Positions 9,356 to 16,634 of a stretch of 64,000 nucleotides of DNA are shown piece by piece. The translations under genes and the position numbers were made by a program. This DNA is from Polyangium spumosum. GTDB taxonomy: Bacteria > Myxococcota_A > Polyangia > Polyangiales > Polyangiaceae. The notes under the pieces were generated by a model. That model searched no databases, had not been told where the DNA came from, and saw only the letters and a program-made list of their open reading frames with translations. Numbering within the stretch: the first letter of the stretch is position 1; each line of letters begins with the position of its first letter. The stretch is taken from assembly GCF_009649845.1 (NCBI RefSeq), contig NZ_WJIE01000008.1, positions 124,001-188,000 of the forward strand, read 5' to 3'.

Positions 9356-10630
9356 ATGACCGCATCCCCCCGCGTCGCGCCGCGTGAACGCTCGCTCCCC
9401 CCGGTCTTCGTCCTCGGCGGCGACCAGACGGATTTCGCCAGAAATGTCACCCGCGAGGGCAAAGGGCTCTTCGACCTCCTCGGCGAGGCTGCGGTCTGCG
9501 CCCTCGAATACACGGGCGTCCCGGCGCGCGATATCGACGTGGGGCACGTGGGCAGCTTCCTCCCCGAGCTCTATACGGGCCAGAGCCACCTCGGCGGCCT
9601 GCTCGCCGAGGTGCACCCGGACCTCGCCGGTATCCCCGTCACGCGGCACGAGGCCGCCTGCGCCTCGGGCGGCGTCGCCGTGCTCGCGGCGATGGCCGAT
9701 CTCCAGGCGGGGCGATACGACGTCGCCCTCGTCGCGGGCGTGGAGCTCATGCGCGTGTTGCCCGGCTTCGAGTCGCAGCAGAAGCTCGGCGCCGCCGCGT
9801 GGGTGCCGCGCGAGACGGAGGGCATCGCTTATCCATGGCCGGAGCTCTTCAGCCACGTGGCCGAGGAATACGAGCGGCGTCACGGCCTCCGGCGCGAGCA
9901 CCTCGCCGCGCTCGCGCGGAACAACTATGACAATGCGCGGAGGAACCCGCGCGCGCAGACCCGCAAATGGACGTTGCCCGAGGGCGCGCTCGGCGAGGAC
10001 GACAAGGAAAACCCGGTGATCGCAGGCCGCACGCGCCGCTACGACGCGAGCCCCGTGACCGACGGATCCGCCTGCGTGGTCCTCGCCTCGGCGGACTACG
10101 CGGCCGGCTGGGCGCAGCGGCGCGGCGTGCCCGTCGCGGGCCTCGCGCGGATCGAGGGGTACGGCCATCGGACGGCGCGAATGGGCATGAAGGACAAACT
10201 CACGGCGAGCCGGGGCGAGCCGTACGTGTTCCCGCACGTCCGCGGCGCGGTGCTCGACGCCTTCTCGCGGGCGAGGATCGAGGGGCCGAGCGCGCTCTCC
10301 GCCGTCGAGCTCCACGATTGTTTCACGATCTCCCATTACATGGGCATCGACCACCTCGGCCTGGCCCCGCCGGGCGAGCCGTTCCGGGTCATCGAGGACG
10401 GCACGGTCCTCCGCGGCGGGAAGCTGCCCGTGAACCCCGGCGGCGGGCTCATGGGAATCGGCCACCCGGTGGGCGCGACGGGGGTGCGGATGCTGCTCGA
10501 CGCGCAAAAACAAGTGACGGGCGAGGCGGGAGAGAACCAGGTGCCAGGGGCGAGGCGGGTCGCGACGCTGAACATCGGCGGGAGCGCGACGACGGCGGTG
10601 GTGCTCGTCGTGGGCCGAGCCGATTCCTGA
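9356..10630 (+). CDS. Thiolase-family acyl-CoA acetyltransferase
   Basis: The protein has 424 residues and a thiolase fold. It shows the N-terminal nucleophile Cys102 in EAACASGG, the central HDCFTI histidine and the GIGHPVGATG loop near the C-terminus, which holds the second catalytic His. The lack of a usual C-terminal CxG-type active site and the HDCFT motif resemble the SCP-x/acetyl-CoA acetyltransferase subgroup rather than classic PhaA. The start at ATG 9356 is chosen because the open frame before it overlaps the upstream stop and shows no family similarity. It may be co-transcribed with the carotenoid oxygenase gene. Probable role: chain shortening or condensation of acyl-CoA; substrate unknown. 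Confidence 0.9.
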   Translation: MTASPRVAPRERSLPPVFVLGGDQTDFARNVTREGKGLFDLLGEAAVCALEYTGVPARDIDVGHVGSFLPELYTGQSHLGGLLAEVHPDLAGIPVTRHEAACASGGVAVLAAMADLQAGRYDVALVAGVELMRVLPGFESQQKLGAAAWVPRETEGIAYPWPELFSHVAEEYERRHGLRREHLAALARNNYDNARRNPRAQTRKWTLPEGALGEDDKENPVIAGRTRRYDASPVTDGSACVVLASADYAAGWAQRRGVPVAGLARIEGYGHRTARMGMKDKLTASRGEPYVFPHVRGAVLDAFSRARIEGPSALSAVELHDCFTISHYMGIDHLGLAPPGEPFRVIEDGTVLRGGKLPVNPGGGLMGIGHPVGATGVRMLLDAQKQVTGEAGENQVPGARRVATLNIGGSATTAVVLVVGRADS

Positions 10631-10766
10631 GCTCCGAGCAGCCCGAGCCGCTTCCGTCCCCGCTCCCGTTCCCGATAGCGTGTATTCGTGTCGACCGTTT
10701 TTCCCGCTTGAATGGGCGTGGCCCAGACGACTGGACATCGAACCGGGTGGCCCGAAGGAATGGGCA

Positions 10767-10825
10767 CCTGGTGGGACTCCGGAGCGGCCGAGCATGGTGA
10801 CTCGGCCGCCCGGGAGACATCCAGG
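10767..10825 (+). promoter_or_regulatory. Nested hairpin leader upstream of Gly-rich lipoprotein
   Basis: Three nested complementary pairs lie 32-90 bp before the ATG at 10857: CCTGG/CCAGG outermost, CCGG/CCGG, and CGGCCGAG/CTCGGCCG around an 8-nt loop at 10793-10800. A smaller CGGG/CCCG hairpin sits just upstream. The arrangement suggests a folded 5' leader. I could not match it to a known riboswitch class. Confidence 0.35.
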
Positions 10826-10856
10826 GGGCAAAGAGAAAAACGGGAGGTCACCCGCT

Positions 10857-11384
10857 ATGCATTCCATGTCGAAGCTCGGGACGCTGCTCGCGCTGTCTGC
10901 ATCGATGGTCATGCTCTGTACGGGGTGTGTTACGGAGGCTTCCGCGGCCGACACCGAGGACGATCTCGTGAACGCCGAGGCGGAGGCCGTCGCGGACGAG
11001 AGCGACGTGTCCCTGGACGATAGCCTCGCCGTGGCGGACGAGGACGCCGACGTCGAGGACGCAGATGAAGAAGCCACGGCGGAAGACGCCGCGGCCCTGT
11101 CGAGTTACGGGTGGGGCCCCGGCCGATTCGGCGGCCCCGGCCGGTTCCTCGGCCCCGGCCGATTCTTCGGCGGCGGTGCTTGCGGCGTGGGTTGTGGCGG
11201 CGCGATCGGCGGCTGGGGCGGTTATGCCGGCTTCGGCGGCTGCCTGGGCGCCGGCATCGGCGGCATCGGCGGCTGCGGCGTCGGCGTCGGCTGCGGCGTC
11301 GGGTGGGGCGGCATCGCGGCCGCCCCCTGCGTCCCGCCTGTCGGAATCGGCGGCTGCGGCCCTTGCGACGGGCTGTACTGGTGA
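10857..11384 (+). CDS. Acidic/Gly-Cys-rich putative lipoprotein
   Basis: The 175-residue product has a hydrophobic signal and lipobox-like CTGC near residue 24, a strongly acidic middle segment of Asp, Glu and Ala, and then about 90 residues dominated by Gly with regularly spaced Cys, Phe and Tyr. Short GPGRF motifs repeat three times at the start of the Gly-rich part. It is probably exported and lipid-anchored. The start at ATG 10857 follows GGGAGG; ATG 10866 is an alternative. No family recognised. Composition resembles structural or surface-coat proteins, but that is only a resemblance. Confidence 0.72.
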   Translation: MHSMSKLGTLLALSASMVMLCTGCVTEASAADTEDDLVNAEAEAVADESDVSLDDSLAVADEDADVEDADEEATAEDAAALSSYGWGPGRFGGPGRFLGPGRFFGGGACGVGCGGAIGGWGGYAGFGGCLGAGIGGIGGCGVGVGCGVGWGGIAAAPCVPPVGIGGCGPCDGLYW

Positions 11385-11436
11385 TGCGCTAGCGATCTCC
11401 GACGCGCGCTCCGTCCCCCCCGCGCGCGCGGCCCCG

Positions 11437-12108
11437 TCATTCGGTCGAGCCCGATTTCTTCGGCTTGCTCGGCCGGTCGGGGATCACCGTGTGAATCTCG
11501 GCCTCGGTGAATCCCTCGACCTTGTAAAGCCGCTTCAGATTGGCGAGGTCCGCGTGGACGACCTTGGCGAGCGAGGTGCGCACGCGGCCGAGGATCTTCA
11601 CCTGCGCGGCGGGCTTGCGGGCGGCCTCGACGGCGGTGCGCAGGGCCTCCCCCTCCAATTTGATCTCGTTCGCGGCGGCCTGGGCCGTCTGCGGCGAGAG
11701 CTTGGGGTGGATGCCCGCGTCCAGGAGCTCCACGAGGATATCCATCCGGTCGGGTTGTCCATCCGTGTCGCCTTCCGCGTAATAGGCGATTCCGTCGGGG
11801 AAGAGGACCGAGAGGGCGGCGTCGTGCGCGGGGCGGCCGACCTCGTTCCAGATGATATCGTGGTTCTTGCCGAGGACGGCGTCGGCGCTCCGGTTTCGGG
11901 CGTCGATCTTCGCGGCGAGCGGCCCGAGCGCCTCCTTCGCGAATTTGAGCTTCGTCTCGACGTTGTGCACGAGCGCGAGCGAGGGGCCGAGGCGCTGCTC
12001 GGCGAGCTCTTGCCAGCGCCCACCGCGGGCCTTCGCATTCGTGAGCGTATCCCCCGCGTCCCCGAGAATGATGTCGCTGGCCGCGTCCCTCCGGACGATC
12101 TCTCCCAT
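11437..12108 (-). CDS. Conserved hypothetical helical protein
   Basis: This is a 223-residue, mostly helical and charged protein without signal peptide or membrane segment. ATG 12108 follows a clear GGAGGAG site; the frame is open 51 bp further upstream but lacks a site there. The C-terminal part (ILGRVRTSLAKVVHADLANLKRLYKVEGF) looks like a helical bundle and ends in a Lys/Ser tail. No domain was recognised. It converges on the Gly-rich lipoprotein gene with a 52-bp gap. Confidence 0.7.
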   Translation of the reverse strand: MGEIVRRDAASDIILGDAGDTLTNAKARGGRWQELAEQRLGPSLALVHNVETKLKFAKEALGPLAAKIDARNRSADAVLGKNHDIIWNEVGRPAHDAALSVLFPDGIAYYAEGDTDGQPDRMDILVELLDAGIHPKLSPQTAQAAANEIKLEGEALRTAVEAARKPAAQVKILGRVRTSLAKVVHADLANLKRLYKVEGFTEAEIHTVIPDRPSKPKKSGSTE

Positions 12109-12912
12109 GACTCCTCCATTGCTGCGCTGGAGACGTGTCCCCAGCACCGGAGCGGGCACACTACAACGTGGGCGGGAGGGGTGAGAAGGGCGAAAACGCC
12201 GGAAGTGTGCGCCGGGAGGGGTTCACGGCGGCGTGAGATCGGAGCGGCGCCCTCGGGGGGGCACGTCGGGGCGCCGTGAAGCGGGGAAGGGAGGGTGGAG
12301 ACGCGGATCCACGGCGGTGTGGATCGAGGTCGGCCGGGTGGGATCGGCGATCCACGGCGGTGTGGATCGAGGTCGGCCGGGTGGGATCGGCGATCCACGG
12401 CACCGTGGGACGCGGGAAGGAGGCCGCGGAGGCTGGTTCGCGGGGAGGGGGAGCGGGAGGCGGCGGCGGGGAGGCAGGTTCGGGGCGGGGTGGGAGGAGG
12501 GGGGCCGAGGGGGGAGGTGGTTTCGGGGCGCTTGGAGGTGGGGGAAGCGCGGATCCGGGGCGGAGCGCATGCGGTGGCGGGCGTGGCGGTCGGCGTGGCA
12601 CCCCGGATGTCCCAGGAAAAGGCCGCTCCCCGCCGGCTCCCGCGGCGGCGCGCGGCGATCCGGGCGCTGTGGCGCTGTGGCGCCGCGTGTTCGGCGGCTC
12701 TTCGCTGCAGGCGGCGGGCGCTCGATCCATGACGCCGCGCTTCGACGAGCTCGCGCGCGGCGCGGCGCGCGTCGATCGCCGCGCGCGCCGCGTGGCATGT
12801 CCATTGCTGATGGCCCCCGCGTGATCGCGCGGCACGGGGGACGCTTGCTTCACGCGTCCGAGCACGCCGTACCGGCGACGTGAAACCACTTCTTCCATTT
12901 CGGAGCGATGCA
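12109..12912. other. 804-bp very GC-rich intergenic region
   Basis: Open frames cross this stretch on both strands, but they are low-complexity Pro/Arg or Gly/Arg translations without ribosome-binding sites or domain signals, so I do not call genes. It contains the 43-bp tandem repeat at 12306 and presumably the promoter of the lipoprotein gene at 12913. Confidence 0.6.
12306..12401. repeat. 43-bp tandem repeat, two full copies plus a partial third
   Basis: A unit beginning GATCCACGGCGGTGTGGATC starts at 12306 and again at 12349, with identical sequence over 43 bp. A third start at 12392 matches for only about 10 bp before diverging. Each unit contains the dyad GATCCAC/GTGGATC. Confidence 0.85.
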
Positions 12913-13683
12913 ATGAAGAGCCTCACCTACCGGAGCGCCCTCGGGGGCGCGCTTGCTCTCGTGTTCTCGTGCGCGGTCGGCTGTGCCGTGGATGCGGAGA
13001 CCGCCGCCGAAGACCCCGCGCCGCGCGGGATCGAGGAGGTCGACGATCCCGCGGAGGACGTGGCGGAGGCGCAGCAAGAGATCACCGCTTGTTATCAGGA
13101 GTATCCCCACGGCGGCAGCTTGGTGCCGCAATATTTCGAGGAGACGTTGGGCTGCTACTGCGGGGCGGGATATATCCGTGACTCCGCGCAGGTGTGGAAC
13201 GTCGGAAACGGGGACTGCTTCTCCCTCGGCTGGGCGTCCGCCGACCCGAAGGATTGCCGTGTTCGTGTGGGCGTCCAGAACTCCGGCGGCTTCGCGAATG
13301 GTACCTGCTACGTGAACGTCCAGCAGAAGGACAGCCGGTGTCCCCACGACAAGTGCACGGTCGGAGAGGCGCTCGCCAGCGTGTGCAGCCCGGAGGTCGC
13401 GAGCATCTGCGCCGCGGATCCCTTCTGCTGCACGAATAGCTGGGACAGCCAGTGTGTCGCGCAGTCGCGTACGGTCGCCAATAGCCTGGTCTGCCCCGAG
13501 GCCGCGGGGTCCTGCGCGCATACGCTCTGCGCCACGGGCGCGAAGCTCACGTCGGGCTGCGACGTGGCCCAGGCCAACTGCGTCGCGAGCATCTGCGCGG
13601 CCGATCCATTCTGCTGCAACAACCAATGGGACAGCATCTGCGTCGGCCAGGTCGCCAGCGTCTGCGGCAAGAGCTGCAACTGA
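12913..13683 (+). CDS. Cys-rich lipoprotein with two repeated CC-WD modules
   Basis: The 256-residue product has a lipoprotein signal (AVGCAV near residue 21) and an acidic linker. A unique Cys-containing region spans about 60-145, followed by two copies of a roughly 50-residue module. The module core reads ICAADPFCC-x4-WD-x2-C and starts with a Cys-rich lead-in (HDKCTVGEAL; HTLCATGAKL). The Cys spacing suggests a disulphide-stabilised secreted domain. A third copy of the same module ends the lipoprotein encoded at 15131, on the other side of the sigma-54 regulator gene. Start ATG 12913 precedes the signal peptide. Function unknown. Confidence 0.85.
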   Translation: MKSLTYRSALGGALALVFSCAVGCAVDAETAAEDPAPRGIEEVDDPAEDVAEAQQEITACYQEYPHGGSLVPQYFEETLGCYCGAGYIRDSAQVWNVGNGDCFSLGWASADPKDCRVRVGVQNSGGFANGTCYVNVQQKDSRCPHDKCTVGEALASVCSPEVASICAADPFCCTNSWDSQCVAQSRTVANSLVCPEAAGSCAHTLCATGAKLTSGCDVAQANCVASICAADPFCCNNQWDSICVGQVASVCGKSCN

Positions 13684-13689
13684 GCAGGG

Positions 13690-15069
13690 TCATCGCCGGA
13701 AGCGCTCGGCGTCGATGCCGTGACGCTTCAGCCAGCGCTGGATCTGCGTCCGCGCCTTGCCCATCTCGTTCGCCACGGCGGTGATGTTCCCCTTGTGCTT
13801 GCGGAGCAGCCTCTCGAGCTCCTCTCGCAGCGCGGCGTCCGGCCCTTCGAGCGCGCGTTGCACCGCCGGGGGGAGGTGATCGAGCTCCACGTGCCCTTGT
13901 TCTCCGGCGAGCACGACCGCCGTCCCGAGGCATTTCTCCAGCTCCCGCACGTTGCCCGGCCAATCATGGCGGAGCATCGCCCGCGCCGCGCGGGGGTGGA
14001 TCTGGATCCGCGCGGCCTGCTCCGGGGGGAGGCGGGCGAGGAGCGCGCCGATGAGCAGGCCGAGATCCTCGCGGCGCGCGCGGAGCGGAGGGAGCTCGAC
14101 CTTGTGGCCGGCCAGGCGGTTCCAGAGGTCCGCGCGGAACACGCCCGTGGCGACCATCTGCTCCAGGGGCCGATGCGTCGCCGCGATCACCCGGAGATCG
14201 ACGGCGACCGAGCGCGCGCCGCCGATGGGGCGGACCTCGCGCTCCTGCAGGGTCCGCAGCAAGGCCGCCTGCGCCGGGGGCGGAAGGTCGCCGATTTCAT
14301 CGAGGAACAACGTGCCACGATCGGCGCTGCGGACGAGGCCGAGGCGGTCCTCCGTCGCGCCCGAAAAAGCGCCCTTCTTGTGGCCGAAGAGCTCGGCCTC
14401 GACGAGATCCTTGGGGAGCGCGCCGCAATTGACAGCGACGAAATCGCCGGTCCGCCCGGAGAGCCCGTGGAAGGCGCGCGCCATCACCTCCTTGCCGGTG
14501 CCGGTCTCCCCCTGGAGGATCACCGAGACGGTCGAGCGCGCAATGGGAACGAGCCTCTCGAAGGCGCGATGGAGCTCGGGGAGCACGGTGGCGAGGCCCG
14601 GGGCCGGCGGGCGCAGGGCGGTCCGGTCGAGGACGGGAGGATCGTCCGGGTCGCAGGGGAGGGCCTCCCGGTAGAGGAAAAAGGTCTGTCCGAGCTCGAT
14701 CAGGTCGCCGTCTTCGAGCTCGGCGCGTGTCGTTCGAACGTTGTCGACCAGCGTGCCGTTCTTGGATCCGAGGTCGTCGAGGACCCAGCGCTGGAGCAGC
14801 TTGCCGAGGCGCGCGTGGGTCGAGGACATGCGGCGATCATCGACACGAATCGCGAGGCGGCGGGCGCCCGGGGCGGTCGTCGATTCGATCTGTCGGGCGG
14901 ATCCGCGGCCGATGTCGAGCTCGTCGATCTTCGCGAGCGAGAAACGCGCCGGGCATGCGAGCGGGTGGTGAGCTTCGAGGACGAGGAAGAGGTGGGGGCG
15001 ATGGTGGGTGTCGCCGATCTCCTTGGGCTCCTCGGTGGAGGAGAGCGTGCTCTCCGGAGCGTCGTTCAT
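13690..15069 (-). CDS. FHA-domain sigma-54-dependent transcriptional activator
   Basis: The 459-residue regulator begins with a forkhead-associated domain (LDIGRG, SSTHARL, DLGSKNGTLV), which binds phosphothreonine. The sigma-54 AAA+ domain follows: Walker A GETGTGKE, the sigma-54 contact loop as GAFSGA (usual form GAFTGA), and Walker B TLFLDEIGDL. A Fis-type helix-turn-helix sits at the C-terminus (ITAVANEMGKARTQIQRWL). The FHA input suggests control by Ser/Thr kinases; two are encoded in this window. ATG 15069 is chosen, with ATG 15090 possible. It is divergent from the lipoprotein gene at 15131, a plausible target. Confidence 0.95.
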   Translation of the reverse strand: MNDAPESTLSSTEEPKEIGDTHHRPHLFLVLEAHHPLACPARFSLAKIDELDIGRGSARQIESTTAPGARRLAIRVDDRRMSSTHARLGKLLQRWVLDDLGSKNGTLVDNVRTTRAELEDGDLIELGQTFFLYREALPCDPDDPPVLDRTALRPPAPGLATVLPELHRAFERLVPIARSTVSVILQGETGTGKEVMARAFHGLSGRTGDFVAVNCGALPKDLVEAELFGHKKGAFSGATEDRLGLVRSADRGTLFLDEIGDLPPPAQAALLRTLQEREVRPIGGARSVAVDLRVIAATHRPLEQMVATGVFRADLWNRLAGHKVELPPLRARREDLGLLIGALLARLPPEQAARIQIHPRAARAMLRHDWPGNVRELEKCLGTAVVLAGEQGHVELDHLPPAVQRALEGPDAALREELERLLRKHKGNITAVANEMGKARTQIQRWLKRHGIDAERFRR

Positions 15070-15130
15070 CGCGTTTGCTGCATACACCATCCCGAGGCGC
15101 GCGGGCACGGGTCTTGTAAAGGCGCGGGGC

Positions 15131-16615
15131 ATGAGCTTTCGATACCTCCTCGCCACGTTCGCCCTCGTTCCCGTCGCCGTCGTCATGGGGTGCGGGTCCG
15201 GAGAGATGATGGAAGAAGTCGCCACGGCCTCGACGCGGCAGGCCCTGGGCGACCCGAACTTCGAGATGCCGCAGAATGGACTCGACCCGGACACGGTCCT
15301 GGTGAACCTCGAACTCCTGGCGGCATGGAAGGACCACCCGCTCAGCAGCGCGGGGTTCAGCGCCATGCTCGCGCAAGACCCGTCGTTCGCCGATCGCTTC
15401 GACACGGGGACGAGCACGAGCGCCGAGGAGATCATGGCGGACATCGTCTCCTGCGCGCTCGATTCGACGCGGGTGGTCACGGCCTCCACGCCTTCGGAGA
15501 TTCATAGCTGGAGGGGCCAGTTCGGCCTTTGCGGCAGCACGGCGTCGGCGGGGAGCTGGTGGGACGCCCCGCCCACGAAGGCGTGTCTCGAGCTCGTCTC
15601 GGGTTGTGTCCTCGCGCGGATGAACAAGCTCGGCAGGCAGGTGCCCATTTCGATCCACGTACCGAGCGCCGACGACCAGCGCCTGCACAGGGTCCGAGCC
15701 CAGCGGACGCGCCGTGACAGAACGAGCATCGGGAGCTTCCAAGCATGCCCATTCGGCGTGTTCGGCCCGACGGATACGTGCGGCTGGCGAGCGGAATTCG
15801 TGGGGATCTGCCAGCGGGGCGCCCAGGTGACCCTGCAGCGCAATGGAGCGAGCCAGGTGCGTGTGTGCAAAGGCATTCACGGCTGCGAAAAGGGCGAGCA
15901 GGCCTCCGGTTACCCTGGTTTCCTGCCTCATGCGGGCTTCGTGGCGCAGTTCCACGGGAGCGAGCCCATCACGTTCACGTGCCCCACGGACGTGGGCGTC
16001 GGACCGAGCGGCCGGCCCGACCACACGTACTTCAGCATCATGGCCGCGCGTGTCCCTTTGTCGTCGCCCCTGGAATCGGATCCCGTCACGGGCTCGGGCA
16101 GCACCTTCACCTATCCCGCGAAGGAGCGGGAGGTGTTCACCTATCCCGAGGGCGCGTTTTACGGGGATGTCTTCTCCGGATCGAAGGAGAATTACGGGTA
16201 CGTCTGCCACAGCGAGCTCTGGCGTTCGGGCAAGGCGCACCTCGCCGATCGGCTCTGCGCCGATCCGGACGATGACGATTGCGACGCGCTCCTCGGACAC
16301 GCCGCCTGCCTCGACGTCTGTGAAAAGGGGCTCGTGTCCCCGGAGGAGGCCTACGCCGCGTGCGAGGGCGGCGCTCGTGACTGGGACGGGGCCACCGTGT
16401 TCCTCAACGATCCCCACGACCTCTCCAGCGACCCGGCGGCCTCCGCGACCCAGTGCACCCCGCATGACGAGTGCACCACCGGCGCGCCGCTCCCCCATGG
16501 ATGCAGCCCCGTCGTGAAGAGCGTCTGCGCCGTCGATCCCTATTGCTGCACCACGGCCTGGGACGCCATCTGCGTCAGCGAGGCCCAGAGCGTGTCCGGG
16601 AAGGTTTGCGACTGA
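15131..16615 (+). CDS. Lipoprotein with C-terminal CC-WD cysteine module
   Basis: This 494-residue protein begins with a lipoprotein signal (LVPVAVVMGCG). The body resembles a secreted enzyme or adhesin with scattered Cys pairs and a middle region rich in aromatic residues and Gly. The last 50 residues (CTPHDECTTGAPL, VCAVDPYCC-x4-WD-x2-C) are the same module found twice in the lipoprotein encoded at 12913. ATG 15131 precedes the signal sequence. Its start faces the FHA/sigma-54 regulator start across 61 bp. No catalytic signature was recognised. Confidence 0.85.
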   Translation: MSFRYLLATFALVPVAVVMGCGSGEMMEEVATASTRQALGDPNFEMPQNGLDPDTVLVNLELLAAWKDHPLSSAGFSAMLAQDPSFADRFDTGTSTSAEEIMADIVSCALDSTRVVTASTPSEIHSWRGQFGLCGSTASAGSWWDAPPTKACLELVSGCVLARMNKLGRQVPISIHVPSADDQRLHRVRAQRTRRDRTSIGSFQACPFGVFGPTDTCGWRAEFVGICQRGAQVTLQRNGASQVRVCKGIHGCEKGEQASGYPGFLPHAGFVAQFHGSEPITFTCPTDVGVGPSGRPDHTYFSIMAARVPLSSPLESDPVTGSGSTFTYPAKEREVFTYPEGAFYGDVFSGSKENYGYVCHSELWRSGKAHLADRLCADPDDDDCDALLGHAACLDVCEKGLVSPEEAYAACEGGARDWDGATVFLNDPHDLSSDPAASATQCTPHDECTTGAPLPHGCSPVVKSVCAVDPYCCTTAWDAICVSEAQSVSGKVCD

Positions 16616-16634
16616 ATCCTTCGTCGATTCTTGC

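Noticed and set aside
12161-12913. Pro/Arg-rich 250-codon frame over the GC-rich gap
   Set aside because: Low-complexity translation, no ribosome-binding site, and it spans a tandem DNA repeat.
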